Assembly (NCBI RefSeq): GCF_030285665.1
Contig: NZ_CP127295.1
Span: 10,664,001 to 10,728,000 of the forward strand
Source: Amycolatopsis mongoliensis
GTDB taxonomy: Bacteria > Actinomycetota > Actinomycetes > Mycobacteriales > Pseudonocardiaceae
Length of the DNA stretch: 64,000 nt
Reading direction: 5' to 3'
In this document: positions 17,696 to 28,794 of the stretch, piece after piece
Position numbering within the stretch: position 1 is the first letter of the stretch
Layout of the letters: every line of letters begins with the position of its first letter
The notes under the pieces: model-generated
The model's database searches: none
The model's input: the letters and a program-made list of their open reading frames with translations, nothing else
Told to the model about the DNA's origin: nothing
Position numbers and translations under genes: made by a program

Positions 17696-17944
17696 TCAAC
17701 TGCCCTGGTCGCCGGAGCCGTCGTCGAAGGCGCCGCTCGCCAGCCACGCCACGAGGGCCGCGGCCTGGAGGTAGGGCGCCGCTCGGGCGGCCGCCCGGCC
17801 CGCCGCTCGCGTGCGGCCCCACCTCTCAGGACGCTCGGCGCGCTCCGGCGCCTGCTCCCCCGGCGGACGGTCACGCCGCCATGGAGACTCCTCGGTGCGG
17901 ACTTCGTCGAGGAACTCCGCGGTGGGGTCGTCGTCCGGGGGCAT
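17696..17944 (-). CDS. Small hypothetical protein with C-terminal hydrophobic segment
   Basis: 82 residues, acidic start (MPPDDDPTAEFLDEVRTEE), an arginine-rich middle and a hydrophobic C-terminal stretch YLQAAALVAWLASGAF. No family recognised. High third-position GC supports it as coding, but the product is low-complexity and a good ribosome site is not evident. Confidence 0.5.
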   Translation of the reverse strand: MPPDDDPTAEFLDEVRTEESPWRRDRPPGEQAPERAERPERWGRTRAAGRAAARAAPYLQAAALVAWLASGAFDDGSGDQGS

Positions 17945-17999
17945 GGCTCCAGCGTGCCACCGAAATCCGGCGCACGCCCGCCACGCAAGAACTCCGTAA

Positions 18000-18635
18000 T
18001 CAGAACAGCAACGGCAGCAGCGCGTGCCGGCGTCGGACGATGGCGCCGTACCGGGCGTCCAGGCGCAGCCACGAGTCCGTCGCCGTCACGCGGACGACGT
18101 CGCCCGCCACGTCCGAGTCCACGAAGCCCATGCCGGACATCGCGAACAGGCAGCGCATCTGGACCTTGACCTCCAGCGTGCCGCCGCTGACCGTCAGCAC
18201 CGCCTGGTCCATCAGCGACGCCGGCGGCGTGCCGTGCGGACCGGCGTTGTCCCGGGCCAGCGTCACGCCGCGGTCGGCGAGGTCCGCGACGACGCGCGCC
18301 GGGAGCTCGTCGACCAGCTGCCAGCGGCCGGGCGGCGGCAGTTCGCCGTGCCACAGGAGGTCGCGGGCCGGGCCCGGGTCCATCTTCGGGCCGCCCGCCA
18401 CCGTCAGCGCCGCCAGCAGCTCGTTGCCGGACACCGTGACGTCGCCGGGGGTGACGTCCCCGGCCACCGCGCGGGTGGCCAGGCACTCGAACGGCGTGGC
18501 CGTCCAGGCCTCGACCACGCCGTCCCCGCGCTGCCGCAGCCGGACGGCCGTCTGGCCGTCCAGCCGGACCGCGCGGGCGACGAACGCACCGAGGGTCTCC
18601 CGGTCCGCCGCGTCCGGTACGAGCAACTCAGGCAT
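18000..18635 (-). CDS. Conserved hypothetical protein, Rv2474c-like
   Basis: A 211-residue cytoplasmic protein, similar in length and place to Rv2474c: it directly follows the thioesterase (Rv2475c-like) with an 8-bp overlap. Start MPELLVPDAADRETLGAFVARAV. It has no recognisable catalytic motif; the sequence WHGELPPPGRWQLVDELPA is the most distinctive block. Function unknown; conserved linkage to the GDH operon suggests a shared transcript. Confidence 0.75.
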   Translation of the reverse strand: MPELLVPDAADRETLGAFVARAVRLDGQTAVRLRQRGDGVVEAWTATPFECLATRAVAGDVTPGDVTVSGNELLAALTVAGGPKMDPGPARDLLWHGELPPPGRWQLVDELPARVVADLADRGVTLARDNAGPHGTPPASLMDQAVLTVSGGTLEVKVQMRCLFAMSGMGFVDSDVAGDVVRVTATDSWLRLDARYGAIVRRRHALLPLLF

Positions 18636-19047
18636 CCGCGAACCCCTGCTTCAGAAACTCCGACTCGGGCGGGGTGAGCCTACGCGGCCGCAAAGCGACC
18701 GTGTCGTACGGCGCCAGCACCGTCTCCGCCGTCACCGCGACCGGGTCGGACCCGGCCGGGCCGGTGTGGACGCGGTAGGCCAGCGTGAAGCTCGCCGCGC
18801 GCAGCTCCGTCAGGTCGATGCCGACGCGCAGCTGCTGCCCGGACACCACGATCGGCGCCTTGTAGGCCACCTCCAGCTTGACCACGACGATGCCCTTGGG
18901 CAGCTGGTCGAGCCCGGCTTCGACGGCGCCTTCGAACAACAGCGGGATGCGCGCCTCTTCGAGCAGCGTCACCATCTTCGCGTGGTTGATGTGGCCGTAG
19001 ACGTCCATGTCCGTCCAGCGCGGGCGGACGTGCGCAACGTAGGTCAC
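18628..19047 (-). CDS. Hotdog-fold acyl-CoA thioesterase
   Basis: 139 residues of the 4-hydroxybenzoyl-CoA-thioesterase-like hotdog type. RWTDMDVYGHINHAKMVTLLEEAR contains the catalytic Asp and the conserved GHINHA loop. It probably cleaves short or aromatic acyl-CoA. GTG start overlaps the gdh stop (GTGA), so translation is coupled to gdh. Equivalent of Rv2475c. Confidence 0.9.
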   Translation of the reverse strand: MTYVAHVRPRWTDMDVYGHINHAKMVTLLEEARIPLLFEGAVEAGLDQLPKGIVVVKLEVAYKAPIVVSGQQLRVGIDLTELRAASFTLAYRVHTGPAGSDPVAVTAETVLAPYDTVALRPRRLTPPESEFLKQGFADA

Positions 19048-22000
19048 CGCACCGTGCTCCGGATCTGCCGGGCCGCCACCGAAAGCGTCGCGAGGTCGAG
19101 CCGGCCGGACTTGGTGATCTCGTCCAGCGCGACGCGCGCCCGCTGCAGCCGCGAGGCGTTCGTCTTCTCCCACTGGGCGATCTTGGCGTCCGCGGACGAG
19201 CCGGGATCGCTGTGCCGCAACGCGTCCAGCGTGATCGCCCGCAACGAGCCGTAGACGTCGTCGCGCAGCGAAAGCCGGGCGAGCGCGTGCCAGCGGTTGC
19301 CGCGTTCGAGCGCGCTGATCTCGGTCAGCATCTTGTCGACGTCCAGGTGCGCCGAAAGCGCGTAGTACAGCTCCGCCGTCTCCGCCGGGCTGTGCGGCGC
19401 GTCCACGCCGACCTGCTGCTCGGCGAGCTCGGCCACCTCGGTGACGTCGAGCAGGCCGTAGGTGTGCAGCAGCAGCGAGACCCGGCGGGCCAGCTCCTCG
19501 GGCACGTTCGCGGCGATCAGCTCGTCCACGTGCTTCTGCACCGACTCCGCCTCGCGGCCGCGGAGCAGGTCGCCGATCTTCGGGACCAGCTCGCCCAGCA
19601 CCCGGCCGAAGCGCTTGATCTCCGACAGCGGCGCCAGCGGCTGCGGCCGGTTGGTGAGGAACCAGCGCGCGGCCCGGTCGAGCAGCCGCCGCGTCTCCAG
19701 CACCATCGCGTCGGCGACGTCGGTGTGCACGACGTTGTCGAGCGCGTCGATCTGCTTCCACAGCACCGGCAGGTCGAACACCTGTGTCACGACCGCGTAG
19801 GCGCGCACCGCGTCGGTCGCGGTCGCGTTCATCTCCTCCATCAACCGGTAGACGAACGAGATGCCGCCGCCGTCGACGACCTCGTTGGCGATCATCGTGG
19901 TGATGATCTGCCGGCGCAGCGGGTGTTCCCCGATCGCGTCCGGGAACCGCTCGCGCAGCGGTTCCGGGAAGTACTCGGGCAGCCGGGCCGCGAAGACCTT
20001 CGAGTCGGGCAGGTCGCTGGCCAGCAGCTCGCCCTTCAGCTCGAGCTTGACGTGCGCGAGCAGGGTCGCGAGCTCCGGCGACGTGAGGCCCTTGCCCGCC
20101 TTCTCCAGCTCGCGGAACTCGGAGTTGCTCGGCAGTGCTTCGAGCTTCCGGTCGAAGGCACCCGCTGCCACCAGCGCCTGGACCTGGCGCGCGTGCACCG
20201 ACAGCATCGGCGCGGCGTGCGCCCGGCTGACCCCGAGGACGGCGTTCTGCCGGTAGTTGTCGGCCAGCACCAGCGCGCCGACCTCGTCGGTCATCTCCGC
20301 CAGCAGCTCGTTGCGCTGGGCCTCCTCGAGCTTCCCGGTCTGCACCAGGTGGTCGAGCAGGATCTTGATGTTGACCTCGTGGTCGGAGCAGTCGACACCG
20401 GCCGAGTTGTCCAGCGCGTCGGTGTTGATCTTGCCGCCGTTGCGGGCGAACTCGATGCGGCCCAGCTGCGTGAGGCCGAGGTTCCCGCCTTCGCCGAACA
20501 CCTTGACGCGCAGCTGCTTCCCGTCGACGCGGATGGCGTCGTTGGCCTTGTCACCGGCGGCGGCGTGGGTTTCGGTCTCCGCCTTGACGTACGTGCCGAT
20601 GCCGCCGTTCCACAGCAGCTCGACCGGGGCCAGCAGGATCGCCTGGATCAGGTCCATCGGCGCCAGCGCGGTGATGCCCTCTTCGAGCCCGAGGGCCGCG
20701 CGGACCTGCGGGCTGACCGGGATCGACTTCGCCGTGCGCGGGTAGATCCCGCCGCCTTCGCTGATCAGCGAGCGGTCGTAGTCGTCCCACGAGCTGCGCG
20801 GCAGGTCGAACAGCCGGCGGCGCTCGGCGAACGTCGACGCGGCGTCCGGGTTCGGGTCGAGGAACACATGCATGTGGTTGAACGCGGCGACGAGCCGGAT
20901 GTGCTCCGACAGCAGCATGCCGTTGCCGAAGACGTCGCCCATCATGTCGCCGATGCCGACGACGGTGAAGTCCTCGCTCTGGGTGTCCTTGCCCAGCTCG
21001 CGGAAGTGCCGCTTGACGCTCTCCCAGGCACCCTTCGCCGTGATGCCCATGGCCTTGTGGTCGTAGCCGACCGAGCCGCCGGAGGCGAACGCGTCGCCCA
21101 GCCAGAAGCCGTACCGCGCGGACATCTCGTTGGCGATGTCGGAGAACTTCGCGGTGCCCTTGTCCGCCGCGACGACCAGGTAGGAGTCGTCGGCGTCGTG
21201 CCGCACGACGCCCGGCGCGGGCACGGTCTTGCCCTCGACGCGGTTGTCGGTCAGGTCGAGCAGGCCGGAGATGAACATGCGGTAGCAGGCGATGCCCTCG
21301 GTCAGCTGGGCGTCGCGGTCGATGCTCGAGTCGCCGGTCGAGGCTGGCGGGCGCTTCACGACGAAGCCGCCCTTCGCGCCGACCGGCACGATCACGGCGT
21401 TCTTGACCGCCTGCGCCTTGACCAGGCCGAGGATCTCGGTGCGGAAGTCCTCGCGCCGGTCCGACCAGCGCAGGCCACCGCGAGCGACCTCGCCGAAGCG
21501 CAGGTGCACGCCCTCGACGCGCGGCGAGTAGACGAAGATCTCGAACCGCGGCCGCGGCTCGGGCAGGTCGGGCACGCCGGCCGGGTCGAGCTTGATCGCC
21601 AGGTACGTCCGCGGGGTCCCCTCGGCGTCCGTGACGTGGTAGTTCGTCCGCAGCGTGGCCCGGATGACGGCCATCAGCCGGCGCAGGATCCGGTCCTCGT
21701 CGAGGCTGGTGACCTCGTCGATCATCGAGCTCAGCTCGCCGGCCAGCGCTTCGGTGGCGGCCTCGCGGTCGGCGTCGCCCAGCTGCGGGTCGAACCGGGC
21801 CTCGAACAGCCGCAGCAGCTTCGTCGCGACCTGGGTGTGGTTCAGCAGCGTGTTCTGGATGTAGTCCTGGGAGAACGCGCTGCCGGCCTGGCGGAGGTAC
21901 CGCGAGTACGCGCGCAGCACGGCCACCTGCCGCCAGGTGAGCCCGGCGCGCAGGACCAGGCCGTTGAGCCCGTCCACCTCGGCGTCCCCGCGCCAGGCGG

Positions 22001-24032
22001 CCTCGAAGGCGTCCTGGAACCGGCCACGCAGCTGGTCGACCGCGTGGTCGTCGCCCTCGTCGAGCATCTTCTGGGCGACGCGCAGGCCGAAGTCGTAGAT
22101 CCAGCAGGCACCGCCGTCTTCGCGGTGCAGCTCGTACGGCCGTTCGTCGACCACCTCGACGCCCATGGCCTGCAGCACCGGGAGCACCTTCGAGAGGGTG
22201 ACGCCTTCCCCGCGCAGGTAGAGCTTGAAGCGCCGTTCGCCCGGCCCGGCGTCGGACGGCCGGTAGAACGACAGCGCGAGGTCGCCTTCGTCGGTCAGCG
22301 AGTCGAGGGCGCGCAGGTCGGCCAGCGCCTCCCTGGCGGAGAAGTCCTCCTTGTAGCCCTCCGGGAAGACGCTCGCGAAGCGCTGCCCCTGCTCGGTCGC
22401 CGACTCCTCGCCGAGGACACCGACGGCCACGCCGCCGTCCGACTGCTCGCGGCGCTCGTCGAGGACCGCCTCGACCATCCGGTCGTCCCAGCTGCGGACG
22501 GCGTCGTTCAGCCGTTCCTGGATCCGCTGTGTGTCCGGCTCCTGCCGGCGCGCGGGGTCGGTGTGGACCATGAAGTGCACCTGCGCGAGGACGGTCTCGC
22601 CGATCCGCGCGCTGTACTCGAGCTGGGTGCCTTCGAGCTCTTCGAGCAGGACTTCCTGCATCGCCAGCCGCGACCGCGTCGTGTAGCGGTCCTGCGGGAG
22701 GTAGACGAGGCAGGAGTAGAAGCGGCCGTACGGGTCGCGGCGCAGGAACAGCCGCAGCCGGCGGCGGTCCGACAGCGTGATCGCACCGGTGGTCGTCGCG
22801 TACAGGGAATCGGTGTCGGCGGAGAACAGGTCGGCGCGCGGCCAGTTCTGCAGCACCTCGAGCATCCGCTGGCCGGAGAACGACTCCATCGGGAACCCGG
22901 CGCGGTGGATGACCTCGCGGACCCGCTTGCACACCACCGGGATGTCGAGCACGTTCTCGTGCAGGGCGGTGGTGGTGAACATGCCGAGGAAGCGGTGCTC
23001 GCCGGTGACGTTGCCGTCGTCGTCGAAGGTCTTCACGCCGACGTAGTAGGGGTAGACCGGCCGGTGCACGGTCGAGGGCGCGCTCGCCTGGGTCAGCACC
23101 AGCAGGGTCGGCGAGAGCGCGGACGCGGCGGTGTCCGGGCCCGCGGTGAGGCCGCGGGCGGCGAGGCTGTCCTGGCGGAGCACGCCGAGCCCGGAGGCCA
23201 GCACCGCGCGCAGCGCCGGGTCGTCGGCGTCCGGGTGCGGGTTCTCGATCAGCTCGTAGCGGCGGTAGCCGAGGAACGTGAAGTGCCCGTCGGCCAGCCA
23301 GCGCAGCAGGCGGGCGCCCTCGGCGACCTCGGCCCGCGGCAGGTCCGGCGGGTCCGTCTCGAGCTCGCTCGCGAGCTGGCAGGCCGTCTGGGCCATCTTC
23401 TCGGCGTCCTCGACGACCTCGCGGACGTCCCCGAGCACGCTGGAGAGGCGGTTGTCGAGCTCGCGGGCGCGGTTCGGGTCGGTGACGAAGTCGATCTCGA
23501 TGTACATCCACGACTCGGCGGCCGAGTTCGCGGGCGGCTCGCCCGGGTCCGCGCCGGGGTGCACTTCCAGCAGCTCGCCGGTCAGGTCGCGGCTGACGAC
23601 GACGATCGGGTGGACGATCCGCTGCACCTGCACGCCGTCGCGGGCGAACTCCGCGGCGATCGAGTCGACCAGGTACGGCATGTCGTCGGTGACGACCTGC
23701 ACGACGGTGGCTTCGCGGGCCCAGCCGTCTTCGGCGACGGTGGGGTTGAGCAGCCGCACGGCCGGGCGGCCGGGCATCCGGTGCTTGGCGAGCTGCAGGT
23801 GCGAGCGCACCGCCCCGACCAGATTGACGGGCTCGTCGCCGACGATCTCCTCGGCCGGGATGTGCCGGTAGTAGAGCCGGATGAGCTCCCCGATCTCCGG
23901 CGCCAGGCCGGCGGCGGAGTCGATCAGGTCGTCCCTGATCTGCTCCGGGCTGACCGAGGAGCGCGGGGTGCCGAATTCGGGTTCGGCGTCGGCTCCGGTT
24001 CCGGGTAGGGACGAGACTCCGGTCGAGCTCAT
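19044..24032 (-). CDS. gdh: NAD-specific glutamate dehydrogenase, large type
   Basis: A 1662-residue L_180-class GDH, which oxidatively deaminates glutamate to 2-oxoglutarate. An N-terminal ACT-rich regulatory region (about 1-650) precedes the catalytic core with GGLRWSDRREDFRTEILGLVKAQ and VPVGAKGGFVVKR (glutamate and nicotinamide binding lysines) and VVGIGDMMGDVFGNGML (Rossmann part), then a long C-terminal helical domain. ATG at 24032 is preceded by GGAGAG; an upstream GTG at 24065 is a possible alternative. Equivalent of Rv2476c, first gene of a run down to the Rv2474c-like gene. Confidence 0.95.
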   Translation of the reverse strand: MSSTGVSSLPGTGADAEPEFGTPRSSVSPEQIRDDLIDSAAGLAPEIGELIRLYYRHIPAEEIVGDEPVNLVGAVRSHLQLAKHRMPGRPAVRLLNPTVAEDGWAREATVVQVVTDDMPYLVDSIAAEFARDGVQVQRIVHPIVVVSRDLTGELLEVHPGADPGEPPANSAAESWMYIEIDFVTDPNRARELDNRLSSVLGDVREVVEDAEKMAQTACQLASELETDPPDLPRAEVAEGARLLRWLADGHFTFLGYRRYELIENPHPDADDPALRAVLASGLGVLRQDSLAARGLTAGPDTAASALSPTLLVLTQASAPSTVHRPVYPYYVGVKTFDDDGNVTGEHRFLGMFTTTALHENVLDIPVVCKRVREVIHRAGFPMESFSGQRMLEVLQNWPRADLFSADTDSLYATTTGAITLSDRRRLRLFLRRDPYGRFYSCLVYLPQDRYTTRSRLAMQEVLLEELEGTQLEYSARIGETVLAQVHFMVHTDPARRQEPDTQRIQERLNDAVRSWDDRMVEAVLDERREQSDGGVAVGVLGEESATEQGQRFASVFPEGYKEDFSAREALADLRALDSLTDEGDLALSFYRPSDAGPGERRFKLYLRGEGVTLSKVLPVLQAMGVEVVDERPYELHREDGGACWIYDFGLRVAQKMLDEGDDHAVDQLRGRFQDAFEAAWRGDAEVDGLNGLVLRAGLTWRQVAVLRAYSRYLRQAGSAFSQDYIQNTLLNHTQVATKLLRLFEARFDPQLGDADREAATEALAGELSSMIDEVTSLDEDRILRRLMAVIRATLRTNYHVTDAEGTPRTYLAIKLDPAGVPDLPEPRPRFEIFVYSPRVEGVHLRFGEVARGGLRWSDRREDFRTEILGLVKAQAVKNAVIVPVGAKGGFVVKRPPASTGDSSIDRDAQLTEGIACYRMFISGLLDLTDNRVEGKTVPAPGVVRHDADDSYLVVAADKGTAKFSDIANEMSARYGFWLGDAFASGGSVGYDHKAMGITAKGAWESVKRHFRELGKDTQSEDFTVVGIGDMMGDVFGNGMLLSEHIRLVAAFNHMHVFLDPNPDAASTFAERRRLFDLPRSSWDDYDRSLISEGGGIYPRTAKSIPVSPQVRAALGLEEGITALAPMDLIQAILLAPVELLWNGGIGTYVKAETETHAAAGDKANDAIRVDGKQLRVKVFGEGGNLGLTQLGRIEFARNGGKINTDALDNSAGVDCSDHEVNIKILLDHLVQTGKLEEAQRNELLAEMTDEVGALVLADNYRQNAVLGVSRAHAAPMLSVHARQVQALVAAGAFDRKLEALPSNSEFRELEKAGKGLTSPELATLLAHVKLELKGELLASDLPDSKVFAARLPEYFPEPLRERFPDAIGEHPLRRQIITTMIANEVVDGGGISFVYRLMEEMNATATDAVRAYAVVTQVFDLPVLWKQIDALDNVVHTDVADAMVLETRRLLDRAARWFLTNRPQPLAPLSEIKRFGRVLGELVPKIGDLLRGREAESVQKHVDELIAANVPEELARRVSLLLHTYGLLDVTEVAELAEQQVGVDAPHSPAETAELYYALSAHLDVDKMLTEISALERGNRWHALARLSLRDDVYGSLRAITLDALRHSDPGSSADAKIAQWEKTNASRLQRARVALDEITKSGRLDLATLSVAARQIRSTVR

Positions 24033-24517
24033 TTGAGGCAACTCTCCAGTATTCGTGGGTGGCACCGCGCCGGTTCGGCGTTGAACTCCGGCGACCCCAC
24101 ACTAATGCGCCGCGGTCGGGGAACACATGAAGACCCGGGGGTTCCCCAGTGCCGGAAAACCCCTCCGGGCCAGCGGATTCGCGTGATCGGTCAAGCTACT
24201 GACGGGTTGCGTTCCGGGGCTTCGCGCGGCGCTGACCAGCCTGGCCCGGCGGGCGTTGCCCGACGTGGAGCCAACATGATCGGTTCAGCTGAGACGCGGC
24301 GGCGCCGTTCGGCGAACGTTGTCGGCCGGTCGGCGACGCCGGGGTGCGACGCATCCCACTGTGCCGGGGTCCCCGGCAGGTCGGCGACGAATAGGGGTGT
24401 CTCGCCGACACGGGGTCGGCCGGGTCCGGAGTGGGTGAGCGCTCCGGCACTTCGGCGACGGGTCCGGGCGGTTCGGCGCGGGGGTGAAACGGGGCCGCGC
24501 CGGGAGCCGGGCCTCCG
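24033..24517. other. Non-coding spacer with TCGGCGA-type repeats
   Basis: 485 bp without a credible gene. The part near 24060-24130 should hold the gdh promoter. Between 24307 and 24477 the octamer TCGGCGAC or close forms recur at least five times in both orientations (for example 24331, 24382, 24399, 24451), giving a loosely repetitive region. No clear terminator hairpin seen. Confidence 0.45.
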
Positions 24518-26965
24518 TCAGTCGCCCGAGCCGTGGCGGCGGGAGTCCGAGACCTCGGCGCCGTGACCGTTGCGGCCGTGGCCGTTGCGGCGGCCGGTGT
24601 CCTTCGAACCCAGCTGCTTGACCAGCGCGGCCGCGCTCGCGGTGCCCGCCTGGTGCTCGGCGAGCGCGCGGGCCAGCAGGTCGGCGAGACCCGCGTCCGG
24701 CGGGGGCTCGTCCTCCGCGATGGCGCGCGCGTAGCTCTCCGGGAACGGCGCCGTGGCCGGCGTCCAGTGGCCGAAGTCCTCCATCGGCTCCAGCGACGGC
24801 GGCATCCGCAGCCGCGGCAGCCAGGGCTCGGCCTCGTCGCGGTAGTCCGGCACCGACGGCGGCTCGTCCTCCGGCCGCGGCGGCGGCGCGAGCTCCGGCT
24901 CGGGACGGACCTCGGCACGCTCCCGGCGCGGGCTTTCGGTACCGGTCTCCGAGGACTGCCCGGCGCCGGTTTCGCGCGGGCCTTCCGCGTCCTCCGCGCG
25001 GCGGCGGCCCCCGCCCGCGCCGCCCGACGACGAAATCCCCAGGCGGTCCAGCACCGACCGGGCGGCCACCGAGCCGTGCTCGGCGTCGTGCCGGGTCGAG
25101 GGCTGCGGTTCGCGCCGCGCCTCCGGCTCCCACGGTTCCCGCTCGGCGGCGGGCTCGGGCGCGAGCGGCAACGCCGGTGTGACACGCGTGGGCGCCGACT
25201 CCCGTTCGGCGGCGGTCTCCCGCAGCCGCGATTCGGCGAGCGCCGCCCAGGAGAACTTGGTCTTCCCGCTGTCGGCCGCGGGCTGCGGTTCCGGCTCGCT
25301 CCGGCGCTCGGCCGGCGGCTCAGGACGCCGCTCCGGCGGGGTACTCCGGACCTCGCTCGGCGCCGGCCGGACCGTCTCGGCCCGGGACTCCGGCTCGCGA
25401 GGACGGTCGGCTTCGGCTGCCCGCGCGGACCGCACCTCGATGGGGTCCGGCTGCCGGCGGCGCCCCGGCGCCGGGGCCTCGGACCGCACCTCGATCGGCT
25501 CCGCCCGGACCGGCGCCGGCCACCGCTCCACGACCACCGGCTCCGGCCGCACGCGAGGCTCCGCGGGCTCGTCGCGCACCGCCGGCATCACCGACGTCTC
25601 GGCCGCGTCCGCGGTCACGCGCGGCCGTTCGAACGACCACGCGGGCGCCGGCTGCCGCGGCTCGGGCTTCGGCGTCTCCTCGCGGCCGAACGACCAGGCC
25701 GGCGTCCGCGGCACGGGTTCGGGCTCCGGCTGCGGGGCGGCCGGCTCGGCCACGACCTCCGCGACCGCGGGCATCGCCGGCACCGCCGCGACGGCCGGCA
25801 CCGGCCGCGACGGCACTGCCTTCAGCACCTCGTCGAGGTCCACCGACGCCGGCTCCCCCGTGCCGAACTCGCCCGCCAGCACGCTGCACGCCTGCCGCCG
25901 GGCCCGCGCGTGGAGCTGCTCGGCCGCCCGCGAGCGGTACAGGCACGCGATGGCCTCCTCGGCCTGTCCGAACCGCTCCTCCAGCTGCGCCAGTTCCAGC
26001 CACAACCGCGCGGTGACCGCGGACAGCCCGTGGCGATCCGTGCTCGCCACGGCTTCGCGGACCAGCTCGATCGCCGCTTCGCCCGCGCCCGCGGGCAGGT
26101 GGACCCGCGTCGCGACGGCCAGCCGCAGCCAGCCCATCGGCGCGACACCGGCCGCCCGCACCGGCTCCGCCAGGATCGGCTCGGCGATCTCGTACGCCAT
26201 TTCGGCGTCGCCTCGGTCGAGCAGCGTGCTCACCAGCAGCAGCACCAGCCGGATCCGGACGAGGCCGCCGTCGTCGGCCGGGTTGTCGAGCTTCTCGAGG
26301 AAGCCCAGGCCGGTTCGGGCGGCGTCGGCCGCCGCGGTCAGGTCACCGTGGCGGCGCCGGTGCGCGGCCGTGCCGACGCGCAGCAGCGCCCGCACCAGCA
26401 GCTGGGAGTCGGCACCCAGGGACTCGTCGCCGAGGACGAGCTTGTCCGCCTCGACGAGCACGCGGTCCAGCTCCGACTTCCGCCCGATCTGCGCGAGGCA
26501 GCCGACGAGGTGGCAGAGCGCGGCGGCGCGGTGCACCGGCGACACGACGGGGTCGGTGAGCACCGGGCGCAGCGCGGCGAGCCCGGTCAGCGGCACGCCC
26601 AGGCTGCGGGCGCACACGGCGAGGTCGATGCGCAGCCGGGCGGCGATGTCGCCGTAGCCGGCGTGCTCGGCCGCGCGCAACGCCGCGACCGCGCGACCGA
26701 CCGTGCCCGGCCGGTCGCCGAGCCGGACGCGCGCGGACACGACCAGGCTCTCGGCCCGGATCCACTGCTCGTCGGCACCGGCGGCCTCGGACAGCGCGGC
26801 GGCGCGCTCGCCGAGGACCAGCGCGAGCTCGGGCGCCCGCAGGTGCAGGGCGTCCGCCCGCTCGATCAGCCGGCCGACTGCGGAGAGGGTTCCCCCGGCA
26901 TTGGCGGAGCGCCCGCTCTCTCCTCGCGAGAGCGGGCCCGTCCGGTGCTGCTTGCTGGCTTCCAC
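24518..26965 (-). CDS. TPR-like protein with long proline/glutamate-rich region
   Basis: An 815-residue protein not assigned to a named family. Residues 30-380 are helical repeats (ALVLGERAAALSEAAGADEQW, WLRLAVATRVHLPAGAGEAAIEL) of TPR/SARP-companion type. Residues 400-690 are rich in P, E, R and A and probably disordered, with the repeated blocks RTPAWSFGRE and APAWSFERP. A short C-terminal helical segment (DAGLADLLARALAEHQAGTASAAALVKQLG) ends in an NGHGRNGHG tail. It sits between ettA and gdh. A scaffold or regulatory role is possible but unproven. Confidence 0.65.
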   Translation of the reverse strand: MEASKQHRTGPLSRGESGRSANAGGTLSAVGRLIERADALHLRAPELALVLGERAAALSEAAGADEQWIRAESLVVSARVRLGDRPGTVGRAVAALRAAEHAGYGDIAARLRIDLAVCARSLGVPLTGLAALRPVLTDPVVSPVHRAAALCHLVGCLAQIGRKSELDRVLVEADKLVLGDESLGADSQLLVRALLRVGTAAHRRRHGDLTAAADAARTGLGFLEKLDNPADDGGLVRIRLVLLLVSTLLDRGDAEMAYEIAEPILAEPVRAAGVAPMGWLRLAVATRVHLPAGAGEAAIELVREAVASTDRHGLSAVTARLWLELAQLEERFGQAEEAIACLYRSRAAEQLHARARRQACSVLAGEFGTGEPASVDLDEVLKAVPSRPVPAVAAVPAMPAVAEVVAEPAAPQPEPEPVPRTPAWSFGREETPKPEPRQPAPAWSFERPRVTADAAETSVMPAVRDEPAEPRVRPEPVVVERWPAPVRAEPIEVRSEAPAPGRRRQPDPIEVRSARAAEADRPREPESRAETVRPAPSEVRSTPPERRPEPPAERRSEPEPQPAADSGKTKFSWAALAESRLRETAAERESAPTRVTPALPLAPEPAAEREPWEPEARREPQPSTRHDAEHGSVAARSVLDRLGISSSGGAGGGRRRAEDAEGPRETGAGQSSETGTESPRRERAEVRPEPELAPPPRPEDEPPSVPDYRDEAEPWLPRLRMPPSLEPMEDFGHWTPATAPFPESYARAIAEDEPPPDAGLADLLARALAEHQAGTASAAALVKQLGSKDTGRRNGHGRNGHGAEVSDSRRHGSGD

Positions 26966-26981
26966 GGGGAAACCCGCCCCC

Positions 26982-28658
<1,677 letters not shown>

Positions 28659-28794
28659 ACGCACGATCGTAGAGCGCACCTGATCGCGACCTGACGCCGG
28701 TCACCGTCGCACTACCGAAAGTCAGCCCGGGATCACCGAAACCGTCGGTTTGCCCGGCTCCCGGCGGGTCTCACCCTCAACCGGAAGTCGAGAC

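Noticed and set aside
19212..24008. 1598-codon plus-strand frame opposite gdh
   Set aside because: A high-GC shadow of the GDH gene; its translation is low-complexity with no recognisable fold, while the minus strand carries all GDH motifs.
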